Notes: generated by a model from the sequence alone, not told the origin. A stretch of DNA of 64,000 nt from Vesta saturnalis (GCA_036346205.1 JARFJB010001910.1:5881501-5945500), one strand, 5' to 3'. Shown: positions 22,688 through 34,796, counted from the stretch's first letter. Program-made: numbers and translations.

Positions 22688-22784
22688 TATTTGGGGTATT
22701 TTAATATTTTTGGGAAACAAATATTCTTCTCAAGTATGGGCTAATGGTACCCTTTATGGGTCAAAGTAGCCTTGGTTTACGGTA

Positions 22785-25700
22785 ATTGACTTAAACAATT
22801 TTTTTAAGATCTACCAAAATAGAAAACAGAAGTGTTACTTTTCGTAATCTGGTTCTAGTACAATATTGGAGGTATTTTCTTCATTCACTAGATACGTTAA
22901 TGCTTTGCATTTGTAGTTTTTTTGTTTGTAAATTCAAATATTGTTTATAAAAGTTTCATTTGTAATACTGCACGCTCTTGCCTAAAATTTGCCTTATTTT
23001 CTTACAAATGTATAATAAAATGAACTATTTTCCTCATTTACACGCAACATTGAAATTGCATATTGTTTTTATTTTTTTCTTTACATATGAATGTATGGCT
23101 GTATTGAAATATTGATTGTAATTTTACCTTTTGATATAAAACTTTAATTAAAAGAAAACATTGAAACTTATTGTTTAAGGGGCCACAGTCTATAAACTTC
23201 AGTTGTTTATCCAGTCTTATAAATAATTTTTTCCATCAATTGTTTGTTAATTGATTTTAGCTTAGGAATCATTATTTAACAAACCAAATGAAATATACCC
23301 AAGTACTATAAATGTAAAAGCAACATCACTGATTTCAATACTACATTGGGTCGTTGCTAATTGGGTGTATTTCATCTCACTTTTCATGTTTATAATATAG
23401 GCAACCAAACTATCAAATACCTACTAAGTTCAATTTATCGCGAATCACAAGCCACTAAAATGACAATTTTTCATATTTTGTTAACTGTAGGCGCTTTCAA
23501 ACAAAACTGATTGACGAGTCACTTTAAGAATAATTAATCTTAATCTCATATTTGCTCACACACAATTTAATTTTTTCTTGGTAGTTAATCTACCTTATTA
23601 AAACACACGTTGGTTAAATAACTATTAACTTTGGCAACAGTTTTGTCTCATAATTTTTTTTGTATTGTTTCAAGTTTAATAGATATCACTACAGGAATTT
23701 TTGCATGTTGAACTTAGACTATAATGTACTACATAGTATACATCATCTAAGGTGTTAAATAAAACGTTACTTAAAGCAAGGCTATGTTGCAATCTCATAT
23801 TTACTACTCACAAAAAAAACATTTCTGCTGACAGAACTGAGATTTTCTGTAGATAAATTTTGAGCATACGGAAAATAGTATAATAGTAATATCTATTCTA
23901 GTTTACAACTAAAACTAAGTTTCATTCATTCATTCCTTCATCATAAGGATTAAATCACAACTGAAGTTTATAATGATCAGCGTCGAATATACATCACAAT
24001 TTGCGAGTGGCTCCTCAATACATATGTGTTAATAGAATAAATTGTAAATGTGCTATTTTTTCATTTGACGTAGTCATAGATGAATATTATATTGAAAGGA
24101 TCTAATGTAACCACACACATAAAAAATTACAAAATGAAAACTGTATATTTCAAGGGTCCCCCAGTAGCGCATAGCAATTGTACCTAACAGATATTAACAT
24201 GCACAAAGAAATGTATCAGTACAGGCAATAAAAACCAAGTACAACTAACTTAGCCCCAATATAATCAAAAACAAGCAAACCTAATGTAAAAGTTAATAAT
24301 AAACATAGACTTGTAGATTAAGGAGGTGGATGAACAGAGAGCTATGAACCTGTTGATAACTAAGGCCTTATAAATGGTTCAGTTAAAGGTAGGCAGGTGG
24401 AATTGAGCACCAATTGTTTCATTTCAGTTTCATTGCTGAGTCTTAAATGAACGTAGGTGTCTTGTTTTGTATGTAATCAAATAATTATTGAACTATTGTG
24501 AATTTCATACACACATTGTACAAGTATTTTTATTTATTTTATAAAATCAAATTGGTAACAAAAATAATATAGGAAGTTCGAGTTTTAAGATACATTGAAT
24601 AGCATAATTATTTCGGTTTAGTTATCTGTATATACAACAATTAACTGTCAATTTTTTTGTTCTGTTTTTGGTCAATTGCTCAAATGTTCTGGACTAGTTT
24701 CGGTCGCCGCAGTAACTAGAGCAGTGGTGAAGCGCATTACTAGATATTTAATAGAACATCTTTATCCTGAAAAGATTTACAATAAATTTTTATGATAATT
24801 GGTAATTTCAGATAAAATAATATACATGAACTCTTCAGTAAAATGTCTCACTTGACCCAAGCCTTAAAATACTTGGCACAAAGTGCCTCATAATCCATCA
24901 TGGCTCCTTGACAGTAATTCAACATTTTCCTGATTATTATGTAAATATCTATTAACAAATGATATTTTACCATTTTGTCTATACTTTCAACTGTACTAAC
25001 CAAATTGATCACTTTGTGCATCAATGTTTGTATTTGACGTAAGTTATGAACATTTCCAAATGCTAATATTAGTCATTTTTTAATTTTTTTACACACTGCT
25101 TCCAATTAAATGAATAAAGTACTCTCATTCCAATAAGTAGTATTTTAATTTTCTATTTGTAAAGCTTGAGTGAAGTAGTATGAGGACTGACTAGTGACAT
25201 CAAAATATGTGCAGAATAAACTAGTTTACTTTAACAAGAGTGAAAGAGTAATTGTATGATTAACATAACATTAATTAACCATAGATGCACATTTCCTTAA
25301 CCAAACCGTGTTTTCATGACCTGATACATTTCAATATGAATACATCACTATTACCTTATATTTTATGATTCGAAATTTGATGATTGATTATTGCACATTT
25401 TGTAGCTATACCATTTTTAGTAAATTATTTAAAAAAAAAACTTGAAAACAATATCTATATTGCAAATTTTGGATGTATGTAAGCTCATGTTGTCCAGGAA
25501 ACATTGCTTAATTAATGTTATTGTGAACTGTATTGTTCTGAAGCCGCTTAACAGAATAGAAATGTACAATATTCCATTTAATTTTGTTTCTAAAGAACTT
25601 GTAATTTGATTATTTATTTCTGATTAGTTTTTGAATTTAACAGTATACCTTCATAATGAATAAATGGAAGCATTGGTAGTTGATTTGTTTTTGTAGTACA

Positions 25701-26519
25701 TTGATCGAATATTCTAAAAATGATGTTATTAATCAATCCTCTACTATTTCATCTAATGGCAGTAGTAGTAGTTATTAAGTTATTCACAAGTGACAATCAA
25801 CATGTAGAGATATGTAATTGTTGCTTCAATTTACTAATAAAATGATGAGGATAGCAAATACACTTTAATTTGATGTGTTTGCTATACTGTTAGTATCTAA
25901 TTGTGTGTTTTGTAGTCACTTAAAAAAAAGATCGAGAAAGTGTTTAAATATGTTATACTTATATAGATTTCATCAAACTGTGCTACACAAAATGAATGTT
26001 ATAATAGTAATTTTAAACATTAAGCTTTACAAAGTATCAAATAACGTGATTTTTGATGTTTGATATGTGAAACTACATACCTAGCTTTTTATAAATGAAA
26101 GTTGGAAAATATAATAGACAAAAAATAACAGCCGCAAAATAGTTTATCAATAGTATTTTTGTATATTTTATAAAGTCGTAAATGTATAATTTAAATAATT
26201 AAATGAGATATTTTTATGTTTTTGTACTCCATTTGGATTTAAATTTACAACTCAGGTTACTTGTATACTTTATTATTAAAGTGCCTCAAAAATCCCTTGT
26301 TTTATTTCGTAAACATAACTGTTATCCAATTCCTTGTATTTTACTATTTTGTGTATGTGGGTTCATGCGTGTGGACACGAGGGGAGTTGATGTATGTTGT
26401 AACGACGGCAATCGCGCAATTATCTGGAGTAGTAATATTACGGTTGCCGTTTACTTTTATACTTTAAGATTCTGAAAGTAATATAATACATCGTTGATTC
26501 AAACACTTTTACTAGGTAA
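22785..26519. other. 3.7-kb AT-rich stretch without recognised gene
   Basis: Only short chance frames on both strands. No inverted-repeat element or coding motif found by eye. It may be intergenic downstream of MOSPD2. Confidence 0.45.
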
Positions 26520-26529
26520 TTTTTGTTGT

Positions 26530-27240
26530 TACAGTAGAATGGGACCACTTGACGAGGGCCTTTTTCAACCCCTGGGCGTGGTTTTAGTCCTTAAGGTCAA
26601 TATTAAGAACCTTCTTGGCGGTCTAACCCCTTGGTTAAGGGTGTTGGATGCACCGAGGGGGTGGTCTAGCGGTCATTTTGGTTGGGTTAAGAGGGGTGTT
26701 AAGTCTAGATATGGCCCTGATGGCTTCATTGAACGTGCGGCCACGCCCATTCCTTTTATCTGATTGGCTGCGCCAGCCCCTCTGGCTTCTGATTGGTTCT
26801 AATCCCCACCACCTAGTCTCCGTGCTCTGATTGGAGGATTAAGTCTCTGCATTCTGATTGGTTATGTCGTGAAATTTGAATTTGTTTTCTAATAAGGGGG
26901 CCTATTGCTAACTTGTAAGACAAATGTAAGGCTTCGCAACTTGCTCTCGTGGCTTCGCCCCCCTTGTCGTAATTGGAATTTGTTCGGGGACCTTCGCGTA
27001 TCATCGTGATTCCCTTGTAAGATAAGTGTAGGACTTTTCGCAACTTGCTCTCGGGGCTTTGCCCCATTGGCGGAAATTTTGTATTTAAGTCTCTGCATTC
27101 TGATTGGTTATGGCGGGAAATATGAATGTGTATTCTATAAGGGTGCCTAATGCTAACTTGTAAGACAGGTATAGGTCTTCGGAACTTGATCTCGGGGCTT
27201 CGTCCTCTTCTCAAAAAATTTGAATTAGATCTAGCGTTAC
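26530..27240 (-). repeat. Repeat module V (inverted), GC-richer tandem blocks
   Basis: Tandem blocks contain TCTGATTGGTTATG, GCTAACTTGTAAGACA and CTTGCTCTCGGGGCTT, repeating at roughly 110-130 bp between 26840 and 27210. The same blocks occur in the opposite orientation at 37110-37250 and 53490-53880. The section is more GC-rich than its surroundings. Long frames through it are repetitive and not gene-like. Confidence 0.7.
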
Positions 27241-27254
27241 ATTGAAATTAATAA

Positions 27255-27965
27255 AAGTATATAGTTTTTTAGGAGTTCGCGCGCGAGTATTGACCTGACC
27301 TAAAAATCGTGCGTTTATTAATCAAGCGTAATATTTCACGTGTATTGACCTAACCTAAACGCAAGAAACAAACGAAACGAGGGAGAGAGGAGAGACGGAC
27401 ACGATCAACTTCTATTACAGAAAATATTCTTTAGTTTAAGAATACATCACTAGACGGCGTCGCAAACAAGAAAATTCGCTTTTTAAAATAGCTAAAGCCA
27501 CGCTCAACTTCCATTACAGAAAACATGTACTAGTTTAAAAATACACCACTAGATGACGTCAAACAATCAGGTCTGTTTTTAAAAATAAGTGTAATCTAAT
27601 TGGAGGGATTTTTTGTCATGGAAAAAGAACGTGTACATCACATACTTCGAATCCAATTAATTTTCATAAAGATTTCACTAGTGTAGGACTGGTATTTTTG
27701 GACGAGAGAGAGAGAGAGACTGTGAGCCAGAGAGAGAGAGACTGGAAGTACTCAGAAGCGAAGGAGAAGAGAGAAACGATAGAGATGAGGGAAACTAGAG
27801 AGGCGAGGGTGACGAGAGACGAACACGATCAACTTCTCTTACAGAAAACATTCGCTAGTTTAAAAATACACCACTAAATGACGTCACAAGCAAGTCTGTT
27901 TTTAAAAATAAGTGTAATCACACGCGCAAAGAACGTGAACATCATATTTCCATTTTCATGTAATT
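27255..27965 (+). repeat. Repeat module W: CCTAACCTAA, GAGA-rich and ACTAGATGACGTC blocks
   Basis: This contains TATTGACCTAACCTAAACGC, a run of GA dinucleotides, and three tandem copies of a block of about 150 bp (ATCAACTTCTATTACAGAAA, then TTTAAAAATACACCACTAGA, TGACGTC and TAAGTGTAATC). The reverse complement of 27830-27960 is nearly identical to 52567-52700. Confidence 0.75.
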
Positions 27966-28019
27966 AGGATTTTACTGTGGTTACACAACAGGTGAAATCA
28001 AACAATAATTACATTTTAT

Positions 28020-29262
28020 TAATGATGGCTGGAAGGCTTTAAGTGCTTTATATTATTCAGTTATAAGCAAGACGCCTAAAGTGAAATGTGTTGTGATAGT
28101 AAGCTGCTGTTTACCCTGTCAAGGTGTTCGTCCAATACGTTTATCGCTAATAACCCTGGTTATCGTTTCTTTATTTTAACGCTTTTATTTCATTTAATTG
28201 CTAGAGGCCTGATTTCAAGTTTGGTTATATTTGCTGTTGTATAGATATTTTTACCGTTTTAACTGTAAAACATATTTTTATCGCTGTATGCAAAACTCGA
28301 CAATAGTGTACACGTTAATTTGCGGGATATTGTTATTATGGTTGTATAATGATAATCATGAGTGTGGCTAAAATAAAACAGCGTCCTATAGCTGCCTTAC
28401 AAAATGAAATCGGTGCTAGTTTCAAACGCTTGTGTATTAAAATTGTAAATTGCCTTACGAAACGAGATCGGTGTTAGTATTATCAAAATTGTAAATGAAA
28501 GCCAGCTTGTTTATTTACCCCTGTCGTTTTCAAAAACGAAATACTGCGTTCAAGCTTGTTTATATCAGAAGTATTTCCGGATTTGAGTGATATTAGTATT
28601 ATTATGGCAGTCTAATGATAATGATAAGCGTTGTGTAAAATAAAACACAGACTCCTATAGCTGCCCTACGAAACGAAATCGGTGTTAGTTTCAATTCACA
28701 CATTGTATTATCAAAATTGAAAATGAAAGCCAGCTTGTTTATTTAGCTCCACGGAAATTGTCCATTTTCAAAAACGAAATAGTGCGTTCAGCCATGTTTA
28801 TAAATCTAGAGACCCTTTTGTCAGAGGTATTTCCGCTACGGCTTTCCTTGTATGTAAAATAATATAGTGGCCTGATTTCGAATTTGGTTATATATTTGTT
28901 GTTGTATAGACATGTTAAACTAATTTAAATGTAAAACGTATTTTAGCACTGTCCGTAAAACCCTGCATCAGTGTTACAAACTAATTTGATGCTTGTATAT
29001 TGACAGTAATGCCGAAATCTATCTAATGTATTTTTTGAAATGTGATTGGTCTTAGCAAGCTGTAAGTTACGCCAAACTAATATTTTTGAATTGTAAGCTG
29101 ATTTTTACAAGCTGCAAGTTATGATTTGATTGATCGCGATTGATTTGCGGACGATCGACTGTTTTCCTACACCGGTGCCCTCACGTTTAGGGAGAGTACC
29201 AGCTCTGAGTGTTGATTAGCCTTATCTACAAAGTAAGCGGTCGCTCATAGGGGCTAGGTGTA
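28020..29262 (+). repeat. Repeat module U, left part (interrupted by a mariner derivative)
   Basis: This includes GTTTACCCTGTCAAGG, internal subrepeats (GCCTGATTTCAAGTTTGG at 28206 and 28872; CCTATAGCTGCC; CTAATGATAATGATAAGCG) and an end block with TTTAGGGAGAGTACCAGC and AAGTAAGCGGTCGCTCATAG. It continues at 30102-30230 after the insertion. Related copies: 35945-36925 (same orientation) and 51600-52420 (inverted). No open frame. Confidence 0.75.
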
Positions 29263-29264
29263 TA

Positions 29265-30099
29265 CCGAGCGTCCCAATAAAATAATCATAATACAGAAAA
29301 CTTTCAAAAATGAAAATAATGTTAACAAATGTAGAAACTAGTCAATTATCGAAAATGTTCAAATTGTTGGCCATTGTGGTCTATGCACAGCTGATAAAGC
29401 TGATTGATTGAATCCAAAACGTTCCTAATCATTTCAATTGGTATTTCGGCACATTCTCTTTCAATAGCTGTTCTCAACTCATCGATTGTAGCTGGTTTTG
29501 TAGTGTAAACATTGTGTGTAACATGCCCCCACAGAAAAAAATCCATGGGGGTCAAATCCGGTGAGCGTGGAGGGTACTCGGTACTTCCTCTTTTTTTCAT
29601 TGGTACCACTCACAAAATTGGATTCTGCGGTCATAATCATCTTCATTGAGAGCGTGCACTAATCTAGGAATAAAACTTCTCCATTTGGCACGCTTCAAAA
29701 TACGATGGACGCTCGATTTTGAAACTCCTGTCTCACGGACAGATTTTCTAGGTGATTGCTGAAATCTCTGAATGACTTCTCCTTCTCTTGTGGGGCTGGT
29801 GGATGATCGTGGTCTTCCGAAATGGTTCTTATGGACATCTTTAACAGTTCCTTCTTCCTCAAACTTATCTCGCAAACGAGTAATTGTGAGTCTCGTTGGT
29901 GCATCTCGTTGAAACTCCATCCTAAACCGTCTTTGCACTTCACTTACGTTCTCAGTCTTCCAGTAGCACTTTAGAATGAATTTTCTTTCCTCAAAGTTTA
30001 GTCTGATTCCAGCCATTATTTTAAGCAGTCACAAATGAAAAAAAAAGTGTGGTTGTTATGAACTGTTAAAGAGTGTATACATTTTATTGGGACACTCGG
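29265..30099 (-). mobile_element. 835-bp Tc1/mariner deletion derivative
   Basis: The ends CCGAGCGTCCCAATAAAAT and the complement of ATTTTATTGGGACACTCGG are inverted repeats of 19 bp with one mismatch. TA lies directly outside both ends (29263-29264 and 30100-30101). The uninterrupted module U copy at about 36871-36890 reads AGGTATATACAGTGGG, which is the empty site with a single TA. The element and its target duplication are thus shown directly by a second locus in the same window. Confidence 0.95.
29346..30016 (-). pseudogene. Tc1/mariner-IS630 transposase lacking its catalytic core
   Basis: The N-terminal 139 residues (30016-29597) hold two helix-turn-helix blocks (RFRMEFQRDAPTRLTITRLR; GVSKSSVHRILKRAKW) and end at RIQFCEWYQ. 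The next frame (29609-29346) begins at STEYPPRSPDLTPMDFFLWG and runs to the normal C-terminus NGQQFEHF. About 120-130 residues that should carry the first two catalytic Asp are missing, and the frame is shifted at the join. Only the third Asp (in TPMDFF) is left. Without the core the protein could bind ends but not cut. Confidence 0.88.
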
Positions 30100-30101
30100 T
30101 A

Positions 30102-30230
30102 CAGTGAGAGAATCGTTACCTGAAGGTTATGAAGAATTGTTAGCTCAGCTTCTTGTTTGATTTGATTGATTGTGATTGATATGATGGTTTGATATTTCCA
30201 ATAACGCAGCCCCTATTACAAAAAACATTC
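30102..30230 (+). repeat. Repeat module U, right part
   Basis: CAGTGAGAGAATCGTTACCT and GAAGGTTATGAAGAATT continue module U after the mariner derivative. The same words are contiguous at 36879-36915. Confidence 0.85.
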
Positions 30231-30564
30231 ATGAGTTTTCACCTCTATGACTATTAGCCACACTACTTTACCACCGTTCTCCAACGTGATGAGAGCGATG
30301 GCATCGGGGGGCAGGACCACCCAAAGTAACTTTCCCTTCCTCACCATTGCTAGGTGGTACTGGCTCTTCTACATTCATTGTGTTGTAAATTGGGAGCAGT
30401 TCATATTCACGGTATGTATTATCTGTATAACTGTTTTTCTGCATTACAATTTTTTCGTTTACAGTTAACAATCATAATTCCGCACGTTCTAAATTCCGAT
30501 GTTCTGATTACTGAGAGATCTTTTAAAGAGCAACTCGACCGGGCCCATACTAGGTTTCTATTAA
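30231..30564. other. Spacer, no recognised gene
   Basis: A 67-residue minus frame (30471-30268, with VEEPVPPSNGEEGKV) is open but matches nothing I know. Confidence 0.35.
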
Positions 30565-30959
30565 TATAACAATTTGATAAACGTACCTATAAGCTTACTA
30601 TGGAATACAATTTTCATAAAGAATAACGAGATCATTAATAATTCAAATATTGTTAAACTGCCTTAAACATAACAAATCAGAACGGTCGAAGGGTAACAGA
30701 GAAAAATGTCATACTCAAAAAAACTTTAATTTGAAATTGATGAAAGCATTAACAACTAGAAACTTGACATCAATTAAAAATCTAACAAAGAATTAGCTTT
30801 GTCAATAAATGCAAGTGTTATTTAACAATGCAAAACATAAGGTAGTACGTTTTATATAATTTTTAATTTTAATTTCAACTACATATGTTAAATTATAGTG
30901 ATGTGGTAACTTAACAAATAATTGGTAAAGCATTTACTTCAAAAAACACAGCAAAAAAC

Positions 30960-32119
30960 CTAGACATGCCAAAAGCTAAAATGTAAATTAAGACGTACCA
31001 TTGGGCCTTTTTCTAATAGATGCCAAAACCTATTTAAACAGAGATTTTCTTCTTGTCTATTGAAATTATTAGGATGTTTGTGTATCTGAAAAGCTTCACG
31101 TTGTAAATGAACATAATAATGAGTTTGTCTTGACAATATTTCCACATTGTCAAAGTGAATATCATTATTTAAATTATTTAAGGCATGGTCAGCTACCGCA
31201 GACTTCTCTAGTTGGCCTAATGTGCAAAATCTCATATGTTTTTTACGTTTTGTGGTTCCAATGTATACTTTTCCACATGAACAAGATAACTTATACACTC
31301 CGGAAGATGATAATGGGTTAGAAATATCTCTGATTAATAAGAATTGTTTCAATTCTATCTGTGACATTAGTTATAAAAGAAAGAAAACAGTATCAACATT
31401 AAGCACTAGTTTTTTTATGGTTATGTCTAGCCAGTGTAATATTATTAATGTATTTAAGTGAACGTCTATTAGTTTGTAGTGTTCTTGTTAAATGTTTATA
31501 TTCATTTTTCAAAAATTCAGGACAACAAACTTGCTTTGCTCGATTCACTAAAGATTTAATTACGCCAATTCTTTGACGTGGATGGTGGTTTGATAATTTA
31601 TGAGGCTAAACTGGGTGCTAGGATTTATAAAAATTAAAAATTCATGTAGTGCTTTTTCTCCATGTCTCCAAATAACAAATGTGTAATCTGCATATCTATA
31701 CCAATTGAAGGTTGTTTAGGTGGATTTTGTAACGCTAATATTTCAAATTTTTCCATGTAAAAATTAGCTATACCAGAACTACAAGAACTACCCATTGCTA
31801 CACCATCAAGCTGTTCATAGAATTTATTATTCCACTGAACATAAGTCGTAGTAAGATAATGTAGATAATGGATGGTATATCATTTGGAAAAATATGATCA
31901 ATACAATCAATACCTAGTATCTTTTAGATGGACTTTTGTAAAAAGTGAAACATCAAAACTGACCATTATATCACCCTCTTCTATTTTGAAATTATGTATT
32001 TCTTCAATAAAGTTGGCAGAATTTTTAATATAATGGGCTGTTTTGCCTATATGAGGTTGTAATAGCTTTGAACATTTTTGAAACTTTAGCTCATAAGTCG
32101 AAATATTAAGTAATTCCAC
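30960..32119 (-). pseudogene. Penelope-type reverse transcriptase with GIY-YIG endonuclease, broken
   Basis: From the 5' side (32119), the minus strand reads LQPHIGKTAHYIKNSANFIEE and EGDIMVSFDVSLFTKV, the start of the Penelope reverse transcriptase core. Shifted frames from 31900 to 31500 give GSSCSSGIANFYMEK-like and KPPSTSK-like remnants. 31367-30960 is open and carries the GIY-YIG domain: SSGVYKLSCSCGKVYIGTTK, then LGQLEKSAVADHAL, REAFQIHKHPNNFNR and EENLCLNRFWHLL. The RT part has several frameshifts; the endonuclease part is well kept. The combination identifies an endonuclease-bearing Penelope-like element. Confidence 0.88.
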
Positions 32120-32582
32120 TGTTTTGTTTTATATGAATAGTTCTTCTGATCATTTAGAAAGAAGATTATCATATCTCAATAAACAGAAAAGTAAAGATTA
32201 AAATGAGATTCTCATTTTTATTTTGGCGTGTAAAAGATTCAAAACTGCCCCAACCTGGGGTACTTTAGAACATACCTGGGGCAGTTTTGAACTGAAAAAA
32301 TAAAATACGTTTATTGAAGTTAAATTAACATTTTTACTATAATTTTATTGTCCTTCAGTAATAACATATGAACACAAATGAAATATCAATATAATAAATA
32401 AGTTCTTACTCCCAAAGATAATTTCTACTAGCAAAAATTAAAGAATTAAGAAGAAGGGTAACTGTTAACAATATCAAAATATAGCAAAAGTTAAGACTCA
32501 AATTAAACTATTAATGCTGCCAAACGGCTTAAAACATAATAAAAATTCCACAAACAAAATTAAACACTTCAAAAATAAATAA

Positions 32583-33290
32583 TTAACCTAAGTTAAACTT
32601 TGAAAAATTAAATTTAAACGAGATCATAGCGGCAGTGCGTGATGTGCCAGCAACATCAATTGGTGGAGGTAGTTTCACTAAAATATCTGACATACCAACG
32701 TAAGCTTTGTCCTCGTTTTCTGGGAAGAAAAACTTAAATAACCCTGCTTTCTTTTTAAGGAAAGTGATAGTAAAAGCGTTGTCATGTTTTTCAACCACTT
32801 TTCCGACGAAAGCCAATGATCTTGTTTTTGCTTGATGAAAGCAGAGTCAGCAGAAAATCTCCAGGTTGTGTAGTATTCCATTCTAATTCTTTTACATAGT
32901 CGACAATTTCACAATCATTAATATTTTCATCATCCCAATCAGTCATCACTAATTCTTCTTCTGATTCCAAGTTCAATTCTGTATCAGTTTCATCCGAAGA
33001 AAAAGACACATCTTTAGTCTTTCTACGTTTCAAAGGTTTAGGTTTCAAGCATTTCGAATCAGGCTTTCCACGCTTTTTACTTAAAATTGTTTCTTGATGT
33101 TTGTTTAATCGAGATTGGCGTTCAAGAAATGCCTTTTCAACTTCTTCTTTTTCTGGGGTGTCTGTTATTATTCGACATTTTCCCTTTTTCCTTCCTTTGT
33201 TAGATCCTTTTCGAGGTGGAGCACTTGGAAAAGGCCTCACAACTTCAGGTGATATAAGACTACTAACTTCTGAAGCTGTGGAGCTTCATC
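32583..33290 (-). pseudogene. C-terminal tail of the pogo transposase, in two shifted frames
   Basis: The frame ending at 32791 starts PEVVRPFPSAPPRKGSNKG, then KCRIITDTPEKEEVEK, a basic stretch (KPKPLKRRKTK) and an acidic stretch. This is the usual tail of insect pogo transposases (VRPFPKA..., DTPEK). A second shift near 32805 leads to AFVGKVVEKHDNAFTITFLKK and DKAYVGMSDILVKLPPP, ending at 32583. Two single-base changes would be enough to separate it from the main ORF. An assembly error, a real mutation or an unrecognised intron could each explain the breaks. Confidence 0.75.
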
Positions 33291-34682
33291 TATACATGGA
33301 AAGTCATATACAGCCGCAGTAGATGGGGTTTCCAATTCTAGTTGTTGTTCAAACTCAGTCATCTCTTGGACTGTACTTACTGTTTGAGGTAGAACTTCTG
33401 GCGTAACAGGTAGCTCTATGGTTTGCTGAGCTACATCAGTGTTAGACTCACTTGAGGTTACTGGTTTAGGACAATTAGCATTACATAAGTCATCGTCGGA
33501 AAAGCATTCTTGAAATGGCACTATTAGGTTACCTGAAAGAATATTTCGGGAGAACGAAGCATTATATGCTGGTGTTACTATGCTTGCCAAATCATGGATA
33601 GTTATTGTTTTTCCGGGATGGGATAAGAGCCAATCGTTTTGTGAAACGGCCAATTTTCCTTTGAAAGGACCCATAACGCCCACATCCATAGGCTGCATGC
33701 GGTGGGTGCAGTGGGGTGGAAAAGTAACCGCAACAATCCCATTATCACGGCAGTAGTTGACAGCATCCAATGTACAGTGGCTTTCATGATTGTCCATAAG
33801 TAACAATATTGGGTCTTCTTTTGAGCATCTTGTCAATCGTTTAATGTGTTCCAGAACTTTTAGAAACAAAGGTCCAGTCATCCAGCCACTGGTAGGGCTG
33901 TTGGCGAAACCGATGCTACCAACAGGTGCCCCAAAAAGCATAGTATCATGAAAGCGAGCACGGAGAAAGATAAAAACGGGTGGCAATGCATTTCCGATGG
34001 CATTTACAATATCACACATTGTTATCAATTGGCCACGTTCAGCAGAAACACATTGCCCTACCTGTTTTGTTCCTTTTGCAGCTATAATATTGGGAGCTTG
34101 TACAACCGTCATAATATTAGTTTCATCAATATTATATATACATTCTGGTCTGAAACTTTTCCTCTTCAGCAGCTTTTCATAGTTATCATAAAACTCTGCC
34201 ACATTATGCTTGTTAAAACTCGTTGATCTTGACAAGCTGGTATTTTCTGGTTTCCTCAAAGAAAGGTCGTTTTGCCGCTTCATAAATCCTTTTAACCATT
34301 CTACTCCTACTTCTTTATTTTCTGTCCACTTATCTGGACATTTGTTTAAGGCTGTAGTATATTCATAGGCCAGAACCCTTGCCTGTTTACAGGTAAGACC
34401 ATAATTCATTTTTGAGCTCTTTATCATATAATTTTTGAGCATTTTTTCTTCATCTTTATTAAATATCTGACTAACTGTGTATTTGGACGTAATTTTTTTA
34501 TTATTTGGTGATTTATTTTCTTTGTATCTTTTTATTCTATAAAATAATGTATTCGGTTTGACATTGTAAACGGTAGCAGCCCTTCTGAGTTTCATGTCTC
34601 CATTTACAACTGCTTCAACGGCATTACTGATGTCGTTCTCGTTGACATCTTGTTCGTGCTTTTTTATGTAATTTCTAACCAT
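33237..34682 (-). CDS. pogo-like transposase (CENP-B helix-turn-helix + DDE_1)
   Basis: Open for 481 codons from ATG at 34682. Residues about 18-55 form a Psq-type helix-turn-helix (AVEAVVNGDMKLRRAATVYN). Residues about 65-150 form the CENP-B-like second DNA-binding region (GLTCKQARVLAYEY, WLKGFMKRQNDLSLRKPE). The catalytic domain has D186 in YNIDETNI, D297 in LLLMDNHESH and D333 in THRMQPMDVGV, giving DD35D spacing. PTSGWMTGPLF and GAPVGSIGFANSP are typical pogo blocks. The frame ends early near 33280: a one-base shift would continue it as SEVSSLISPEVVRPFP into the next frame. The catalytic part is intact and is the best-preserved transposase in the window; expression is unknown. Confidence 0.9.
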   Translation of the reverse strand: MVRNYIKKHEQDVNENDISNAVEAVVNGDMKLRRAATVYNVKPNTLFYRIKRYKENKSPNNKKITSKYTVSQIFNKDEEKMLKNYMIKSSKMNYGLTCKQARVLAYEYTTALNKCPDKWTENKEVGVEWLKGFMKRQNDLSLRKPENTSLSRSTSFNKHNVAEFYDNYEKLLKRKSFRPECIYNIDETNIMTVVQAPNIIAAKGTKQVGQCVSAERGQLITMCDIVNAIGNALPPVFIFLRARFHDTMLFGAPVGSIGFANSPTSGWMTGPLFLKVLEHIKRLTRCSKEDPILLLMDNHESHCTLDAVNYCRDNGIVAVTFPPHCTHRMQPMDVGVMGPFKGKLAVSQNDWLLSHPGKTITIHDLASIVTPAYNASFSRNILSGNLIVPFQECFSDDDLCNANCPKPVTSSESNTDVAQQTIELPVTPEVLPQTVSTVQEMTEFEQQLELETPSTAAVYDFPCIDEAPQLQKLVVLYHLKL

Positions 34683-34796
34683 TTTTCCTGCAAAAAAAGA
34701 AAATTTTAGGTTAACTCAAAAATAGAAAACGCCCATTCAAAGTTTATCAATTTTTATAAAAATCAATAATTAGTAGTTTAGAATTTAGAATATATA

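Larger units (their letters stand above)
19837..22782 (-). mobile_element. Decayed pogo-family (Tc1/mariner superfamily) element
   Basis: The ends CCCTAAACTGAGGTTACC (19837) and the complement of the sequence ending GGTTTACGG (22782) are imperfect inverted repeats of about 23 bp. Each is flanked by TA, the target of this superfamily. Inside, a minus-strand pogo transposase relic covers most of the length. A palindromic MITE (20360-20556) and a TA microsatellite are embedded. Confidence 0.65.

Noticed and set aside
22578..22769. IYIYIY-rich open frames at TA tracts (also 50025-50377, 56650-57057, 60033-60230, 60979-61245, 63217-63444)
   Set aside because: They are translations of (TA)n microsatellites and flanking non-coding sequence.
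26494..27214. Long frames on both strands in module V (up to 133 residues)
   Set aside because: Composition follows the tandem repeat units; no domain; the frames are not kept in the other V copies.
27260..27370. Telomere array (TTAGG)n
   Set aside because: Only two adjacent CCTAA units occur at a time, embedded in longer repeat units; not a telomere.
30268..30471. Possible minus-strand exon (67 residues with VEEPVPPSNGEEGKV)
   Set aside because: Open but no recognisable domain, no convincing splice sites; left as spacer.
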